A DNA stretch of 64,000 bases from Atopsyche davidsoni (Eukaryota; Arthropoda; Insecta; Trichoptera; Hydrobiosidae), in the NCBI GenBank assembly GCA_022113835.1, contig JAILWY010000020.1:62001-126000 (forward strand), read 5' to 3'. Positions within the stretch are counted from its first letter, which is position 1; the number at the start of each line of letters is the position of its first letter. Shown in pieces: positions 10,086 to 22,050 of this stretch. Both the position numbers and the translations under genes were made by a program. Below the pieces are notes generated by a model that was not told where the DNA came from, made no database searches, and saw nothing but the letters and a program-made list of their open reading frames with translations.

Positions 10086-10742
10086 CAGTTTGAAAAGTAA
10101 TATACCAGGAACATAATAACAAACAAGGGTGCAGAAATATAAGGGAAGGCACTCGACGCGTCACGCCCTGTTTACAAAGTGGCGTGCGGGCTCTTTAGAC
10201 GTCAAGTGCTGGAGAGAGGTCCCCCGGCCGCTCAGTAAAACAGTTGCCCTTTTGATTCGCGGTTTTGTAACTTTTACCGGAGTGGTCTCGGGGGGCAAGT
10301 GGTCTCCTTGAATGTATTTTTTATTTCTTTAAGTTTTCAAAGCGTGCCTGTGTGCTTAGAAATTGCGCTTTTATTGTTTTAATTTTCGCCACTCACCACT
10401 GGCAACATTTAATATTGTGACGTTAAAAGTTTGAAGTGGCAGGTGCGCGTAAAATAATTGTTATGTTAATAAATTGAGAGGGTGTATATATTTTATTTCT
10501 AGAAGTATGCATTTAAAAGAAACTGAAGCAAAAAAAAACTGCTACATTCAAGACAAAAAAGCAGTATCTCCCAAACAAATAAAGCAGTTTTTTTAAATGT
10601 ATATTCAATCATTTAATTTTAGATATTAAAAAAACAGTAAAATTTATTCTACTCGAGATTAAATTAAATTGTAACTTTAGATTGCTTAAGGGCAGGTGCG
10701 CCGCAAATAAGTTTATTTTATGGGTTTATTTTTTAAAGTGTA

Positions 10743-11979
10743 TCACCTATACCCGTTTACGGCCTAGATACGTTCCACGAAACTTGGCTGCTAACCGAAA
10801 AGCCGTATAACGAATCAATTATTTTAAAACAAATTCATACAAATTCAATGGGATCGGTTCCAAATTTGTTAAATATGTAACACTTTTTACACATTCTGGC
10901 CATATTTTTTTCCAAACATAGTTCATTGTTGTTAATTTTAATTCCTTCCGTGATTCACTGATGCTGTCAACAGCATCCTTGATGTTAAAGTTTTTCCAAA
11001 ATGTTTTAATTGAAGCTTTACCATCGGTTTCCCTTATCAGTTGTCGGAAATTTCGGCGTAGGTAATATGCCTTAAAAGTGGCTATTGCACCCTGATCCAT
11101 TGGTTGGATCAGAGCTGTTGTATTTTTCGGAAGGTACTCAATCATGACATCTTCAGATAGCTCGGATTAATTTGTAACATGCCCTGGTGCATTATCCAAA
11201 ATTAGCAAAGCCTTGTTGGTTAAGTTATTGTCTCGCAAATATTTTTTCACTTCTGTACAAAAGTGAGTTTTGAACCAATCCTCAAAAGTAGCTTTAGTCA
11301 TCCAAGCTTTCTTGTTGGATTTCATATGACGGGTAATTGATTTTTATTTAGTCCTTTAAGAGGCCTTGGATTTTCGGACAAATATATTAAAAGTGGTTTT
11401 AGCTTAAAATCACCCGCGGCATTTGAACCAAGTAGCAAAGTTAATCGTTCTTTAGACACCTTATAACCAGGCGCAGATTTTTCGGTTTTTGAAATGTACG
11501 TGCCATCAGGCATTCGCTTCAAATAAAGCCCTGTTTCGTCTACGTTAAACACTTGTTCAGGTTCAATTTTTCAAACCATCCTCGGCTTGCTTGGAATTAG
11601 ACATCTTCAGCAGATTCATCGGTATCTCCATTCTTCAAATTTTCGAAAATACTTAAAGCTTTTTCCTGGATAATCATTTGACTCATTGGCATTCTCCGTT
11701 TTTTGATGTCCCTAATGGCCCTAATTATTTCCTATTTTTCCAGTTAATGTGTAACAATCAGTAATAAATATGTACACAAAACACTCACAGACAAGTCTAA
11801 ACCGGCGGCTCTATGAGCACACACTGAATAACGCTCGTAAATAAAATAACATCGAAAAAAAGTTTTTTGGCCGTTATAGCGAAACATTTTAGGCCGTATA
11901 TCGAAAACGTGCCATAATTGAAAAGGGCCGTTGTAGCGAAAGGCCGTATAACGACCGGCCGTATAGCGAGGTATAGGTG
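10743..11979 (-). mobile_element. Tigger/pogo-type DNA transposon, internally deleted
   Basis: Both ends read inward as CACCTATACC followed by blocks containing GCCGTATAACGA, and both are flanked by TA. TA target sites with short, subterminally repeated ends fit the Tc1/mariner superfamily, pogo/Tigger branch. The element is about 1.24 kb, shorter than full Tigger elements (usually above 2 kb), because much of the N-terminal DNA-binding region is missing. Confidence 0.85.
10819..11735 (-). pseudogene. Tigger-like transposase remnant (CENP-B/DDE_1 family)
   Basis: Read on the minus strand from 11735 to 10819, several domain pieces appear in the correct order. First is a short N-terminal piece (pattern MIIQEKALSIFENLKNGD). 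Next is the CENP-B-type HTH end F-Q-A-S-R-G-W-F-E. The DDE_1 domain follows, starting N-V-D-E-T-G-L. A middle part contains L-I-L-D-N-A-P-G-H. Last is a C-terminal part with Q-P-M-D-Q-G and about 75 further residues. All three catalytic aspartates are still visible. It is broken by stops (for example directly after the DNAPGH block near 11168), by a frameshift near 11330, and by loss of most of the DNA-binding region. It is therefore inactive. Confidence 0.88.
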
Positions 11980-12089
11980 TATTTATTAAATTTTTCAAAA
12001 GTATCCGGTGGAAAAAAAATTGGAGTAAAAGAAACTGCTACTTTCAAGCCGATATAGCAGTATCTCCAAAACATATGTTTATTATGTAT

Positions 12090-12860
12090 TTAATTTTAAA
12101 TTATGCTGACAGTTAATCGATATTACAGAAATACGCTAAAATAAGATTCATACAATCAAGATGTTTGAATGATGAAATTAAGAGATAGTTAAATTTAAAA
12201 AAAAAAGTATTAACGTTTATTGTTTTAATCGATTTCGAATCCATGGCCATGATCAGTGAACCAGTGTGCCACCAACTACCCTTCAACAGCGTAATAATAA
12301 ATTCAAATGTTACCACCGGCCATATTAATTGACTTATTTATAATAGCTAGCAATTTACTTGTTAGTGGAATTCAAAGAAAAACCCAGTGGTATGAAATAC
12401 AAGGGAGAACACAATGCGAGCGGGAGAGGAGAGCGGCCAACATTCGACCATAATTGTAACTGTTAAAGTTAGACAATGCAGTCGGGGGAGGCTTTATTCT
12501 AGCTGAAGGGTTGTGCAGTTGAGGGCAGCCACGCACCCCCGAGTGGTGTCGGCCGACCTGCTGCGAGTAAAAATAGCGTGTATTATTATTTTATCACCAA
12601 GTTATTAAATATTTATTACTTAGTTGGAGACCACATGGAGAGGTGTGCATAAATATATTCCAACATTCAAAAAATATATTATTTTAAAATATTTTCTTGA
12701 GATAAGATAAAGCCAGAAGATCAATCTTTTTTAATGCGATTTATAACCAGAAATTTTTGTTCACATAGATTCAAGCGCACCTCTCCGAAAGCAGTGCATG
12801 TTACTTATGTCACTTTTCAAGTTTTATTTCATAGCTTATCAATGTTTAAAAAAAATAGTT
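12090..12860. other. AT-rich non-coding DNA
   Basis: No domain-bearing frame. A mildly GC-richer patch at 12400-12560 has no recognisable content. Confidence 0.5.
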
Positions 12861-12864
12861 TATA

Positions 12865-12960
12865 CCCAGGATGAAGATTTGCTTGTGAAATTGTCACCAA
12901 CCTCCTCAAGGAAAGACAAGATATTTTTTAAAATATATATTTTTTTATACATATACATGT
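12865..12960 (+). pseudogene. LINE 3' tail (RTE-like), very short
   Basis: The forward frame reads C-E-I-V-T-N-L-L-K-E and passes into an A/T microsatellite, as at 7480-7565. Only the extreme 3' end of the element is present. Confidence 0.45.
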
Positions 12961-13009
12961 GTGTATATATATTTATTTAGTTTCCTACTTTGTAATAAAT
13001 TGTATGTAA

Positions 13010-13150
13010 CGGCGCGGCGCCTGCGTTAGCGCATAACATAATCTCCCGAATTACATTAACGCGAATCCGTCCACAGGTGAGTCGCTGATTTATACGCGGC
13101 CGTGGCCAACGAACGCGCGGGCCTGGGCGCCCAGGGCCCACTTTAAATTA
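13010..13150. other. GC-rich island, candidate conserved non-coding element
   Basis: CG-dense block with the palindrome CCTGGGCGCCCAGG at 13122-13135, followed directly by homeodomain-like TTAAATTAATCAAAT. There is no frame across it. Confidence 0.35.
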
Positions 13151-14460
13151 ATCAAATCTAAATTCACATTCGATTTATATATAAATATGAGAGCTCCAAA
13201 CATTTAACTCGTATGAACCGCGAGTATATAGCAGAGTAATAAATACTTCTAATATTGTAACATTGAGTTCCTACTTAGTCCCCACCACGCTTAATGCTTT
13301 ACTCAATAGTATTGTTTATCAAACTTCAAACATTTTTAATCTACATATTTTATTTTATTTACTAGGTAAGGTATTGTCAGGTCATATATATGTTTCTCCG
13401 AAAATAAAACGAGAAGTTAAAACTGAAAAATACATTGTAATTAAATACATACATATGTAAAATTTGTACAACATTTTGAAAATAATCAAAATGGTCTGGT
13501 AAGTTTAGTGTTAAAACAATATGCACAAACAACGTGGTAAGCCTAATTCTCTAGCGACTCCAAACGTATCTAATAATTAACGTATTCGCTTTGCAAGGAC
13601 TTCATCGGACCACTTCCTAGTGAAGCCCATTCTAATAAAATGGTCGTAGTCTCCTAGTCTACGAAAGAGATTACAATTAATAATAAAGTTCTTTTTTAAA
13701 AAAATTTAAATTAATATAAATAACTACTTTTAATACATATTTTTTAGTCTTTGCCTGTATGTCTCGGCGGCGTGAAAAAACACAGTCGCAGCGGTGTTGT
13801 CGCATGTTTGTTTACACGTGGTCCTCGCATTAATTAGCGCACACGTGTGAAGGTGGGAATACATTAGGGGCTCCCACACGTGGGGAAGGAAGGCGCAGTG
13901 AGGAAACGGAATTATTTTGTTATTCAGATAACCTGGACTTAACACGACCTGAAATTAAGGCTCTGCGTATATTTAGAGTCTCCTCTGAACGCTGGGCCGG
14001 CTGTCTGTGATTTTATATACAGCGTGGCATGTTCTCATACAAGTAATATGTTTCACAATCGATGATTCTTTTCTGCGAATTTTTTTCTTTTTTTTATTAT
14101 TTATTAATTTTATATAAAATGTGAGCTGAACCTTTGCTGATTTATCGACATTAAAAAAACTGGATACGCCACTGCATAAACATGTATACATAGTAAAGTA
14201 AAACGATTGTAATGAAGTTGATCATTCAAACAATAGGCAAATTCAAATAATATTTTATAAGTATTCAACCGAGATTTAGTTTAAGCAATATGCTATTTAA
14301 TGTAATTTGCTTTTGATTTAAGCATAGTCGCAACCTTTGAAACTTTCATACGCCTGAAACAAAAAATAAAACAAAACACTCAAGGATCATCGCTTGCGAC
14401 CAAATTCATCACAGTTGCCACAAAAAAAATATAAACTGCTTCGCTTCATTGCGTTTGAAT
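13150..14460. other. AT-rich non-coding DNA
   Basis: A family B fragment (GTCGTAGTCTCCTAG) lies near 13632. Otherwise no gene, RNA or repeat is supportable. Confidence 0.5.
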
Positions 14461-14469
14461 GGCAGATGC

Positions 14470-14720
14470 AAATCGCTCGTAACGCTTCCATTAGAGTATT
14501 ACATATCAAATACTGCGCCCTATCCGCGCCATATCTCTGATAGCATCTAACCGGCCGCTAATCCTCGGTTAGTATTGTCACGGCTATCTCTGTTGGGCAT
14601 CAGCGGGTGACGCAGTGATCATTGATAATATTACTACAAATGCATCCTTTGTTTGAACGCCGAGGATGATAGCGAATACGACTCACTTAGCGGCGGCACA
14701 TCTGTGGTGCTGGAATTAGC
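14470..14720. other. Mixed-composition block, candidate regulatory
   Basis: Balanced-GC sequence with several CG dinucleotides and a near repeat of CGAGGAT/ATCCTCGG at 14555-14570 and 14660-14670. Unlike its flanks it has no poly-A/T runs. Function unknown. Confidence 0.25.
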
Positions 14721-15104
14721 AACAGGATATTTAAAAAATACACAATACAATTCTTTTTATATTAAAAAAGACTAAAAAAAAAAACATGATATATTATTTT
14801 CAACCTTTTTATAAATTGGTGGCGCGCTCGCTCGCTAGTCGGTTTAAGGGTTGCAAGGAAGGCTGCGTAGTAGAAAGTATTTAAAAATAATTTCAACTGT
14901 GCCCGGATTGAAATGTATCTGGAATATTCTTTGTTGTATGAAAGCAAATAAAAAAAAGCCTTATTTTCTTGAAGTAATATATTTCTTTGGTAGATCTGTA
15001 AAGCTGAGAAATTATTGCTTCCCTAAATTTTGGTTCAAGATCTCAAAGAAAGCATACTGGCCGCGAAAATTACACTATTGAGGTTTTTTACTAATATGAT
15101 TAGG

Positions 15105-15190
15105 CACATTAGTTCATATATAGAAGATGATTTAAAGAAACTCTCAGAAAAATATCATCGTGATTTGTGTGGGATTTGAACCCACATCCC
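15105..15190 (-). repeat. tRNA-derived SINE-like segment
   Basis: On the minus strand, ATGTGGGTTCAAATCCCACA is a perfect T-arm with B box. It is followed by a short A/T tail region. No anticodon arm or acceptor closure is visible, so it is not an intact tRNA. Confidence 0.35.
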
Positions 15191-15235
15191 TTGGCTATTG
15201 AGGTTTGTCAGTAGCAGTATTAATATTAATAGTTT

Positions 15236-15521
15236 AAAGCTGACTACACACGCAACGACACAACCGATAACCGAAATGGTTTAGTTTGACTCAGTACGGA
15301 TAAATATGGATAATATTCGTTCAGCATGGGTAAGTACGGTTCGATATTAGCTAAGTAACTTTCAAAAAAAATAATCTGGTAACCGTCCAGTTGTATGTTA
15401 TGTTGCTTCGCATGTAGGCAGCTTCACATGCTGCGACACAACTGATAACTGATTGGTAATCAATTGGTAATTGGTAATACCCTTTGTTTCTCGTTTATAC
15501 CACGGCGTGTGTAACCAGCTC
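15236..15521. mobile_element. Two adjacent family A MITEs
   Basis: The first runs 15236-15423 (start AGCTGACTACACACGCAACG, end GCTTCGCATGTAGGCAGC). The second runs 15424-15521 (start CACATGCTGCGACACAACTG, end CGGCGTGTGTAACCAGC). They are head-to-tail with no spacer. Confidence 0.65.
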
Positions 15522-16084
15522 ACAGGCTGTTTGTAATGATTGAAAAAATAAAGTATGCATGCGTTTTATTGATAATCCATAAAAATAATATGAAATCGAT
15601 CAGCAGCTCAGTGCGTGAACTCCCCAGCCAGTTCGCACATCTCCATCGCTGGAAGTAAGCAGACACCGAATGTACTCTCTGTGTATCCATCCTCACAATA
15701 GATCAAAGAACCGCTATCTGCCATCGGCAAAATACCCCAGCCCCACAACTATACTCTCACCAACAATAATTGTTCAAATAAATATATATACGAGTATAGG
15801 TAACTGGCTAACAACATTATCTTTATAACTTATTCAAAACTTGAGCGCTTGAAGTTGTGCCTATTGGTAATAATAATATGAACTTGTCATGTTGTCTCAG
15901 TTCTTTATTGTGGAGTAAAGGGCTGGGTACTCCAGGCTTCTGCCTCATTCTTCATTTTCGCATGGTTTCTACCATGCGAATGCATTAAAATACCATTTCA
16001 TCACGAATGAGTATTTCATGGGATGCGCTACGAAACAGAACTCCTGGCGATGGTGAAAAAGTTATATTTATATATTAGTATATT

Positions 16085-16190
16085 TTCAGATATACCAAAT
16101 AAAGCCTATCGCAGCTATCCAGGGAAAATTTAAGGGTGCGGAATTTGTGACAGTGGCTAGAAGTCTGAAGTACTGCCACAACATGTTAAA
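16085..16190 (+). pseudogene. LINE fragment (RTE-like)
   Basis: The forward strand carries the segment pattern R-Y-T-K then L-S-Q-L, and the nucleotides GGTGCGGAATTTG shared with 32960 and the minus-strand copies at 1785 and 41262. It has stops and frameshifts; only the C-terminal region remains. Confidence 0.5.
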
Positions 16191-16559
16191 TATATATTTT
16201 TTTAAATAAATATATATAACATATTTATCTAATATATTATATTGTTAATTATGCAAAAATATGTAAATATACATATATCTTTGTAAAGACTATACACCTC
16301 GCATTCAGTATTCCACCCCTCACTGGCGAGGAGGTTATTTGGTTAACACTTGCTCGGGGGGGTGGACTGGTTTGGAGGGGTGCGATTGCTTTTTTATTGG
16401 TAGGCTGTGTTTTTTATTGGCCTTAAAAGGGTTTTATGCTGGACAGATTTGGCAATGATTACGTAAATAATTCTTAAGTATTTTAGAATGTCTGACACAA
16501 TAATATCAGAGATGGACGGATATCGAACTGGAGACTTCTTCATTAAAAATTTACTATTT

Positions 16560-16605
16560 AACTAATGTTAGGTAAGGTTGCCGGTTGTGTCGCAGCGTGT
16601 ATAGG
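16560..16605. mobile_element. Family A MITE terminal fragment
   Basis: GGTTGTGTCGCAGCGTGTAT matches the family A right terminus; the remainder is absent. Confidence 0.5.
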
Positions 16606-17009
16606 CTTGAAAAAAAATCGCGATTTAAGTAAGGAGATATACCACAAGGCCAAACCGTCTGTGTTTCACCAATGCATGCAAACAATTACAGATTAAATAA
16701 TCGACATATCAGAAACGGACTGGAACCATCGACGTAAAAAAAATTGCAGGTCTGATTGTAAACCCACTTATTACAGTGAGTTGCCTTTCTGCCAAACCCA
16801 AGGTCAGAGGGCGTGGTTTAATATGAGTAGGTAAATTATTGCCGTGCGAAAATAGACCGTAATAGCCCCGGACAGTAAGGAGCGGTTTGATTACACCAGA
16901 GATTCCATGATAAGAAAATAACAGTGATAATCGGCCCAATCGAAGTGCTGCAGAGTGCGAGAATAACTTAGATTGTGGCGTCGAGGCATAGATGGGTCTT
17001 GATTGAAAT

Positions 17010-17385
17010 AATAATGAAGCAGCCTTTACCCCACAACCGCGAAACGGTCACTAGCTACTATTTCGCTATTTTGTGATATTTACTTCAACCAAGTCATAAA
17101 AAACACAATAAATTAAGGTACGCTATTGGCTAATTGCAAGTCGTGTCGCTTCGTGTGTAGCCGGCTCTACAACCGATTTGTAATGAGCTTAATAGCGTCT
17201 TCAAATCTAAGGTGTTTTTTTAAAAATAGTTTTGTAGATATTGACCAGTTATCGTCAATGGCTAATATCGCCTTTTTTGTTACTGTCAAAAAACACTCAA
17301 AATGAACGATTGCTGTAGTTTAATCACCGTTCGGTTGTTAATTGTGACGCTACGCATAAAGCAGCCTACACACGTAGAAATACAA
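17010..17385. mobile_element. Two nested or adjacent family A MITEs
   Basis: Termini are seen at 17010 (left), 17105-17165 (right, CGCTATTGGCTAATTGCAAG), 17166 (left) and 17335-17385 (right then left). They contain the family's internal AATAGCGTC and AATATCGCC segments. No coding capacity. Confidence 0.55.
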
Positions 17386-17940
17386 TTGATACCGATTTAT
17401 ACCAATAATACTCTATATATATGCAACAAGACTGCTTAGATTAATATTTGGAAGATTGCAATCCCTTTTTTTTGAAATGCAAAAACGCTTTTTCTTGTTT
17501 TCGATCTCTGGTCCCAATTGTCGACAAGTGAGCATCTCAGACCAACATTACACGAGGTAAATTATTCTTTTAATTTTATTACTAGTAATATTTATAAAAA
17601 AACTGTGTTATAAGGGCGAATCATGTACGTATTTGTTATACATGTTTGTTTGAAAGCGGCAGGGGGTGTTTGCACAACCCCCCCTCGTTTTGTTACTGAC
17701 GCCCGGTAAATAAGATCGTATCGAGATAACAACCCCGTCTCTATTAGACAAACAGGGGCGGGAAATTAGGGGCTAATCTCGTTTTGCTGAACTCATTTCA
17801 GGATTACATTTCGTCACTTGAGACATTATCATCACGATTGTATTATTTTTTTTATTTAATATATTCCACCGTCCACAATATATTTATTATTATTAAAGAT
17901 CGCATTTGGAATACGTACATGGGTAAACTAACAAGGAGCT

Positions 17941-18145
17941 TAAAGCTGTCTACACGCGATGTGACACAAATGACGACCGAATGTAGTATTTTATTTCGTG
18001 TTGTAAATTTAGATAAAGCCTTAAATAGATAATTGCTATTTGGTTGTCGGTTGTGGCGTAGTGTGTGTAGCAGGTTTAAAGCTGTCTACACATGCTGCTA
18101 TACAGCTTTCAACCGATTTGCAATAAGCCAATCAAAATGGCGATC
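17941..18145. mobile_element. Family A MITE plus a second left half
   Basis: 17941-18073 starts AAAGCTGTCTACACGCGATG and ends GGCGTAGTGTGTGTAGC. A new left half starts at 18077 (AAAGCTGTCTACACATGCTG). Confidence 0.65.
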
Positions 18146-19449
18146 TACGGAATCGCCCTGAAAAAAACCAGTGAGGTTTATATTTAATATGAATTTATTA
18201 AAAACACGAGTGGCAACCCTATTCGTTGCAAATCTGTATTCATGAAGTGTTTGGAATTCGGTAAAAATAGTCTCTAATTCGACTCCCCGCCAGGGCCGCA
18301 TGGGAGGGGCTTCTAATGCGTGCTTGATACTCCCGCGGCACGTCCCACGGTTTGTTATATAACTCATAACTTGATATGCGGGGGTGCCCAGAGACCCGCC
18401 CCGCCGTTTTGGAAGCGCTAGAAGTATGCAGCGCGCACTGAGGGATCGATATGTAATACATTAAACAAAATATATATTCCGGTTATCCACGAGAATAACT
18501 TGAAAATACAATTAATATTATATAATTCGTCTTTTTAAGCTGTATACAGATCATTATATAAAAAAATATTTGATAAATCGATTTGTACGTATAGCTGTTA
18601 AAAAAACCCCAAAAACTGTAATTATAATACAAATAAAATTCAGGGGGTGGTACAGGAGCTATATTTGCAAAAAGCATCGGGCAACAATCCACATGTGATT
18701 TCACAACAATCCACAAGATTTCATTTATAAATCGATTGAGTATATATTATTTATAAATTGTCCTCGATTTCTCAGAATTACTTAGTTTATACTCTCTAAA
18801 AATAAATCAACAACATTAATGTATCGGCTGTTATATTAATATATATTTGTTTTCTGCCAAAGAAATGTACGTCCTCCAGGGGCTTCCTTTATAACATATC
18901 AAAAATTCAAAAATAGCAATCATCGCAATCTCCTAGAAATTTGGTTTTTCACGTTTGTTTTTTAAATATTATGAAGCTATTTATGTTTTAATTTCTTCTT
19001 ATTCAGGTGCCTCAAGAAAAGATATTGTCTATCTTACCGAATATATCTTTCTATTGGGTTTGTCTTATTAATTCGGCTGTGTTCTTATTTAACTTATGCT
19101 AATTCAGCATCCATGCTAACTTCCTTCATCCAAATTTTTGCTGGGCAAACATATACTTGCAAAGAAATTAAGAGTACTAAAATATGTAATTTACCTAAAA
19201 TATTTGCAATGGTTTCGGTTTCAAATCTAAATATAGATGTGGATTCCACCGAGGCTGCGCCAGCTCTATAATTGCGCGGAGATGACGAGAAGCACATCTG
19301 CTACGTGGACGGTTTCATGATGCCTGCAAGATCTCCTGTGTTTCAGGGGTTCCAACACCCGCGTCGATGCCAAAGCGGTAAAATACTACGTCGACATGTT
19401 CGTAGGTTCAGGCAGCCATTGTTATTTTTGGTTGGAGTTTTTTTGTCCT

Positions 19450-19492
19450 CTGACGTTTCGGCTCCCGTGCTGGGACCATCTTCAAGGATTAT
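19450..19492 (-). repeat. Hammerhead-like motif, well preserved
   Basis: On the minus strand: TCCTTGAAGATGGTCCCAGC, then ACGGGAGCC, then GAAACGTCAGA. Stem II, the GAAA box and the GUC triplet are intact. C3 of the core reads U. Confidence 0.5.
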
Positions 19493-20388
19493 ATTTAAAA
19501 AAAAAATTAAAATCGTAGACATCAGTAGCACAAAATTCAGTTTTTCTCCACTATTAAGGGGTACGACACAATCAAGGTGATAAGTTTTAATATTAAAACT
19601 GAACCAAATAAATATTCAAATTCGAGTAAATTGCATTTCTTCGCTGAAGGCCAACTCTAAAATTATCTTAGTTGGTTATAAATATATTTCAAATTTAATA
19701 TTGTATTTAAAGAAAATGTTTATTTTTAAATGGCGTTCGGTCTATACAAGAAATAAAACATTGTTTGCTCTTAAGTGAAATGTTAATAATTTCCATGTAA
19801 TTTACTGTAAAATAAGTATAATATATTGCGTGATTTATCAGGCTCATTTATTATACATTCAGTGAGCAAAACTTCTTGTCTCGATTTTAGACTCACCGCA
19901 CGCCACTAATATCTATTACATCTAATCAATAATGACTCATTCTCTCAATTAATTTAGGGTCATCTACAAAAAGATGCCCCCTAGTCGGCACAATAACATA
20001 ATACTTCTTAAACAATTTAAAAACTAAAATTACAATATAGAATACTACCCCAGTGCCGGAAACGAAAAGTTAGAAAGTAGAAAATGAAAATAACAATTTG
20101 TTTGTTTATATATAGTACTCGTATATTAACCAATACAAGCACGTACAGTGTAATTTAAATATATGTAAATTGATATAAAATATATTGATTTAGATGTCCA
20201 CGTTTAGAAACACTCCTCCCAGTTCTACAAGCAGACCCATCACAATTGTACACTAATAATTATACAGTGTGATTTGAATGTACATCATGTTTTACAAACA
20301 CCCCTAGGCGGGCGGGGGCGCTTTGATTTGCCGGGGCCGAGGGGCGGGGGCGCTCTGTATGCATGGCCTGGGACTCCCGCGGGTGCCT

Positions 20389-20487
20389 GCCCCCCCCATG
20401 TGCCCCCCCCCCACTGCCCCCCCCCCCACTGCCCCCCCCCCACTCTGCCCCCCCCCCATGTGCCCCCCCCACTCTGCCCCCCCCAGC
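20389..20487. repeat. C-homopolymer minisatellite
   Basis: About six units of an 8-12 C run separated by ATGTG, ACT or ACTCTG. Frames across it encode only proline-rich artefacts on both strands. Confidence 0.85.
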
Positions 20488-20656
20488 CAGACAGACGGCG
20501 CTTTTATATTCCGAGAGGCAGGTTGACACGTGTTTCTAGATATAAGCGTTACGTGCATCTATTGATGCAGCGGAATTAACCAATATGAACACACTCGACT
20601 ATCAACCGTGCAGCCTGAGGTCTTATAAAATTGATAAAAATAAAAGTCTCCTTAAA

Positions 20657-21560
20657 TACGAGGGCAGTCCGATAAGTACTTAGCCTCACTGCCCGATGGT
20701 GCTAGTATCACAAGAGAGATTTACTATCGTGTAGTGCATTCTCTTAGACGGCTACTGTCAAAATTTCAGCCGAATCGGACTCGAAGTTTTGTTTTGACCG
20801 CGTGTGGAAGCGTGTACGCCTATTAAAAAAAATGTAAAAAGAGCAATATCGGTCGGTGATTCGATTTTTGTTTTTGGAAGGGAAATCGCGCAGCGAAATC
20901 AAAGAGCGCTTGGATGCTGTGTACGGTGACCCTTTTCCTTCGATGGCGACCGTCAAAAATTGGTTTAACGAGTTTCAACGTGGTCGCACGTCGGTTTTTG
21001 ATGAGCCACGCCCAAGTGCCCCGAAAATGGCTACCACTCGATCTCGATCTCGTATTGGCAGACCGCCGATTGAAGGTGCGTGAGATAGCTGAAACAGTAG
21101 GCATCTCAAAAGACCGCGTGGGTCATATCCTGCATGATATTTTGGGCATGAGAAAGCTGTCGGCGAGATGGGTGCCGCGTTTGCTCACTCCGGACAACAA
21201 GCTTCTACTTCCACAGAGACCACTTCGGAGCAGTGTTTGACGCTGTTTAAGCGCAATCCGAAGGAGTTTCTGCGTCGTTTCGTGACCATCGACGAAACAC
21301 GGATCCACTGGTACACACCAGAGACCAAGGAACAGTCAAAACAGTGGTCTTCACCCGGCGAACGTGCTCCGAAGAAGGTGAAGACTGTCCTATCGGCCGG
21401 AAAGGTGATGGCCACCGTTTTTTGGGATTCACAAGGTGTGATCTACTTTGACTACCTGGAGAAGGGCAAAACGGTCACAGGGCTCTACTATGCCAACAAT
21501 TACGATTCGACGCCGAATTACAAAAAAAACGGCCTCATTTATCGGCCTCAATAAAAAAAA
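20657..21560 (+). mobile_element. mariner element, 3'-truncated
   Basis: A TA followed by the terminal-repeat-like CGAGGGCAGTCCGATAAGTA (from 20659) lies about 170 bp upstream of the transposase remnant, as in intact mariners. Sequence similarity stops near 21541-21560, before the region for the second and third catalytic aspartates. No inverted copy of the left end follows. Confidence 0.85.
20832..21541 (+). pseudogene. mariner transposase remnant
   Basis: An ATG at 20832 is followed at once by a stop. The mariner frame then resumes with the N-terminal HTH region (pattern IRFLFLEGKSRSEIKERL, 20856 on). A frameshift near 21050 precedes the second HTH (VREIAETVGISKDRVGHIL), and another near 21190 leads into the catalytic domain. 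There the first catalytic Asp is in V-T-I-D-E-T (21291-21293), with R replacing the usual W after it. The W-Y-T-P-E-T-K and V-M-A-T-V-F-W-D motifs follow. A third shift near 21500 precedes RFDAELQKKRPHL. The H-D-N-A-P-A-H and S-P-D-L-A-P motifs are absent through truncation. The protein cannot be functional. Mariner subfamily not assigned. Confidence 0.92.
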
Positions 21561-21569
21561 CCACGTGAC

Positions 21570-22045
21570 ACATTGTTTATTTTAATTTTATAATGTTAGC
21601 ACAAGCACACTCGCAACTAGTTGCTTTAAACCGCTTGCCTGCCTGCATCGACCCTTGCGTTCTCAAACTCATCAATCTCGGATCAACTGTTAAAAAATCA
21701 CACAAGATGTGAACTCTCCCTGGAAGTAATCGAACTAGTTACAACTAAGCGCTAGACTGCCGGTGATTTGGTGGGTTTCTTGAGTTGGCTACGCATTCTA
21801 CATGGATAATCTAACGATTCGATCGGCGTCGCATCGGGCACGGCCCTTCACCGTGTTTAATGACCCTAACAGGCGCTCTCTGAAAAACTAGCCGTACTCT
21901 TTTAGTTGAACCACACCGCCTGAGTTTACAGACAATGGTAATCACTTGTGACCATGCATTGCGGGGAAGCCAACAACAACCAGGTAAGACATAAAACGAA
22001 ATATATTTGCTATTTTTTTTATTAAATAGAAGATGTATTTTTGTG
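21570..22045. other. Non-coding DNA, no clear element
   Basis: Mixed composition. A weak tRNA-like stretch on the minus strand near 21715-21770 lacks a B box match. Nothing firm. Confidence 0.45.
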
Positions 22046-22050
22046 ATATT

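Larger units (their letters stand above)
10432..12090. repeat. Duplicated ~255-bp unit, second copy split by Tigger
   Basis: GGCAGGTGCG occurs at 10438 and 10693. In unit 1 it is followed by AAAAGAAACTG at about 10515, then CTGCTAC.TTCAAG, then AGCAGTATCTCC. In unit 2 the same markers appear only after 11979 (12030-12075). Removing 10743-11979 restores two consecutive units of similar length. Confidence 0.6.
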
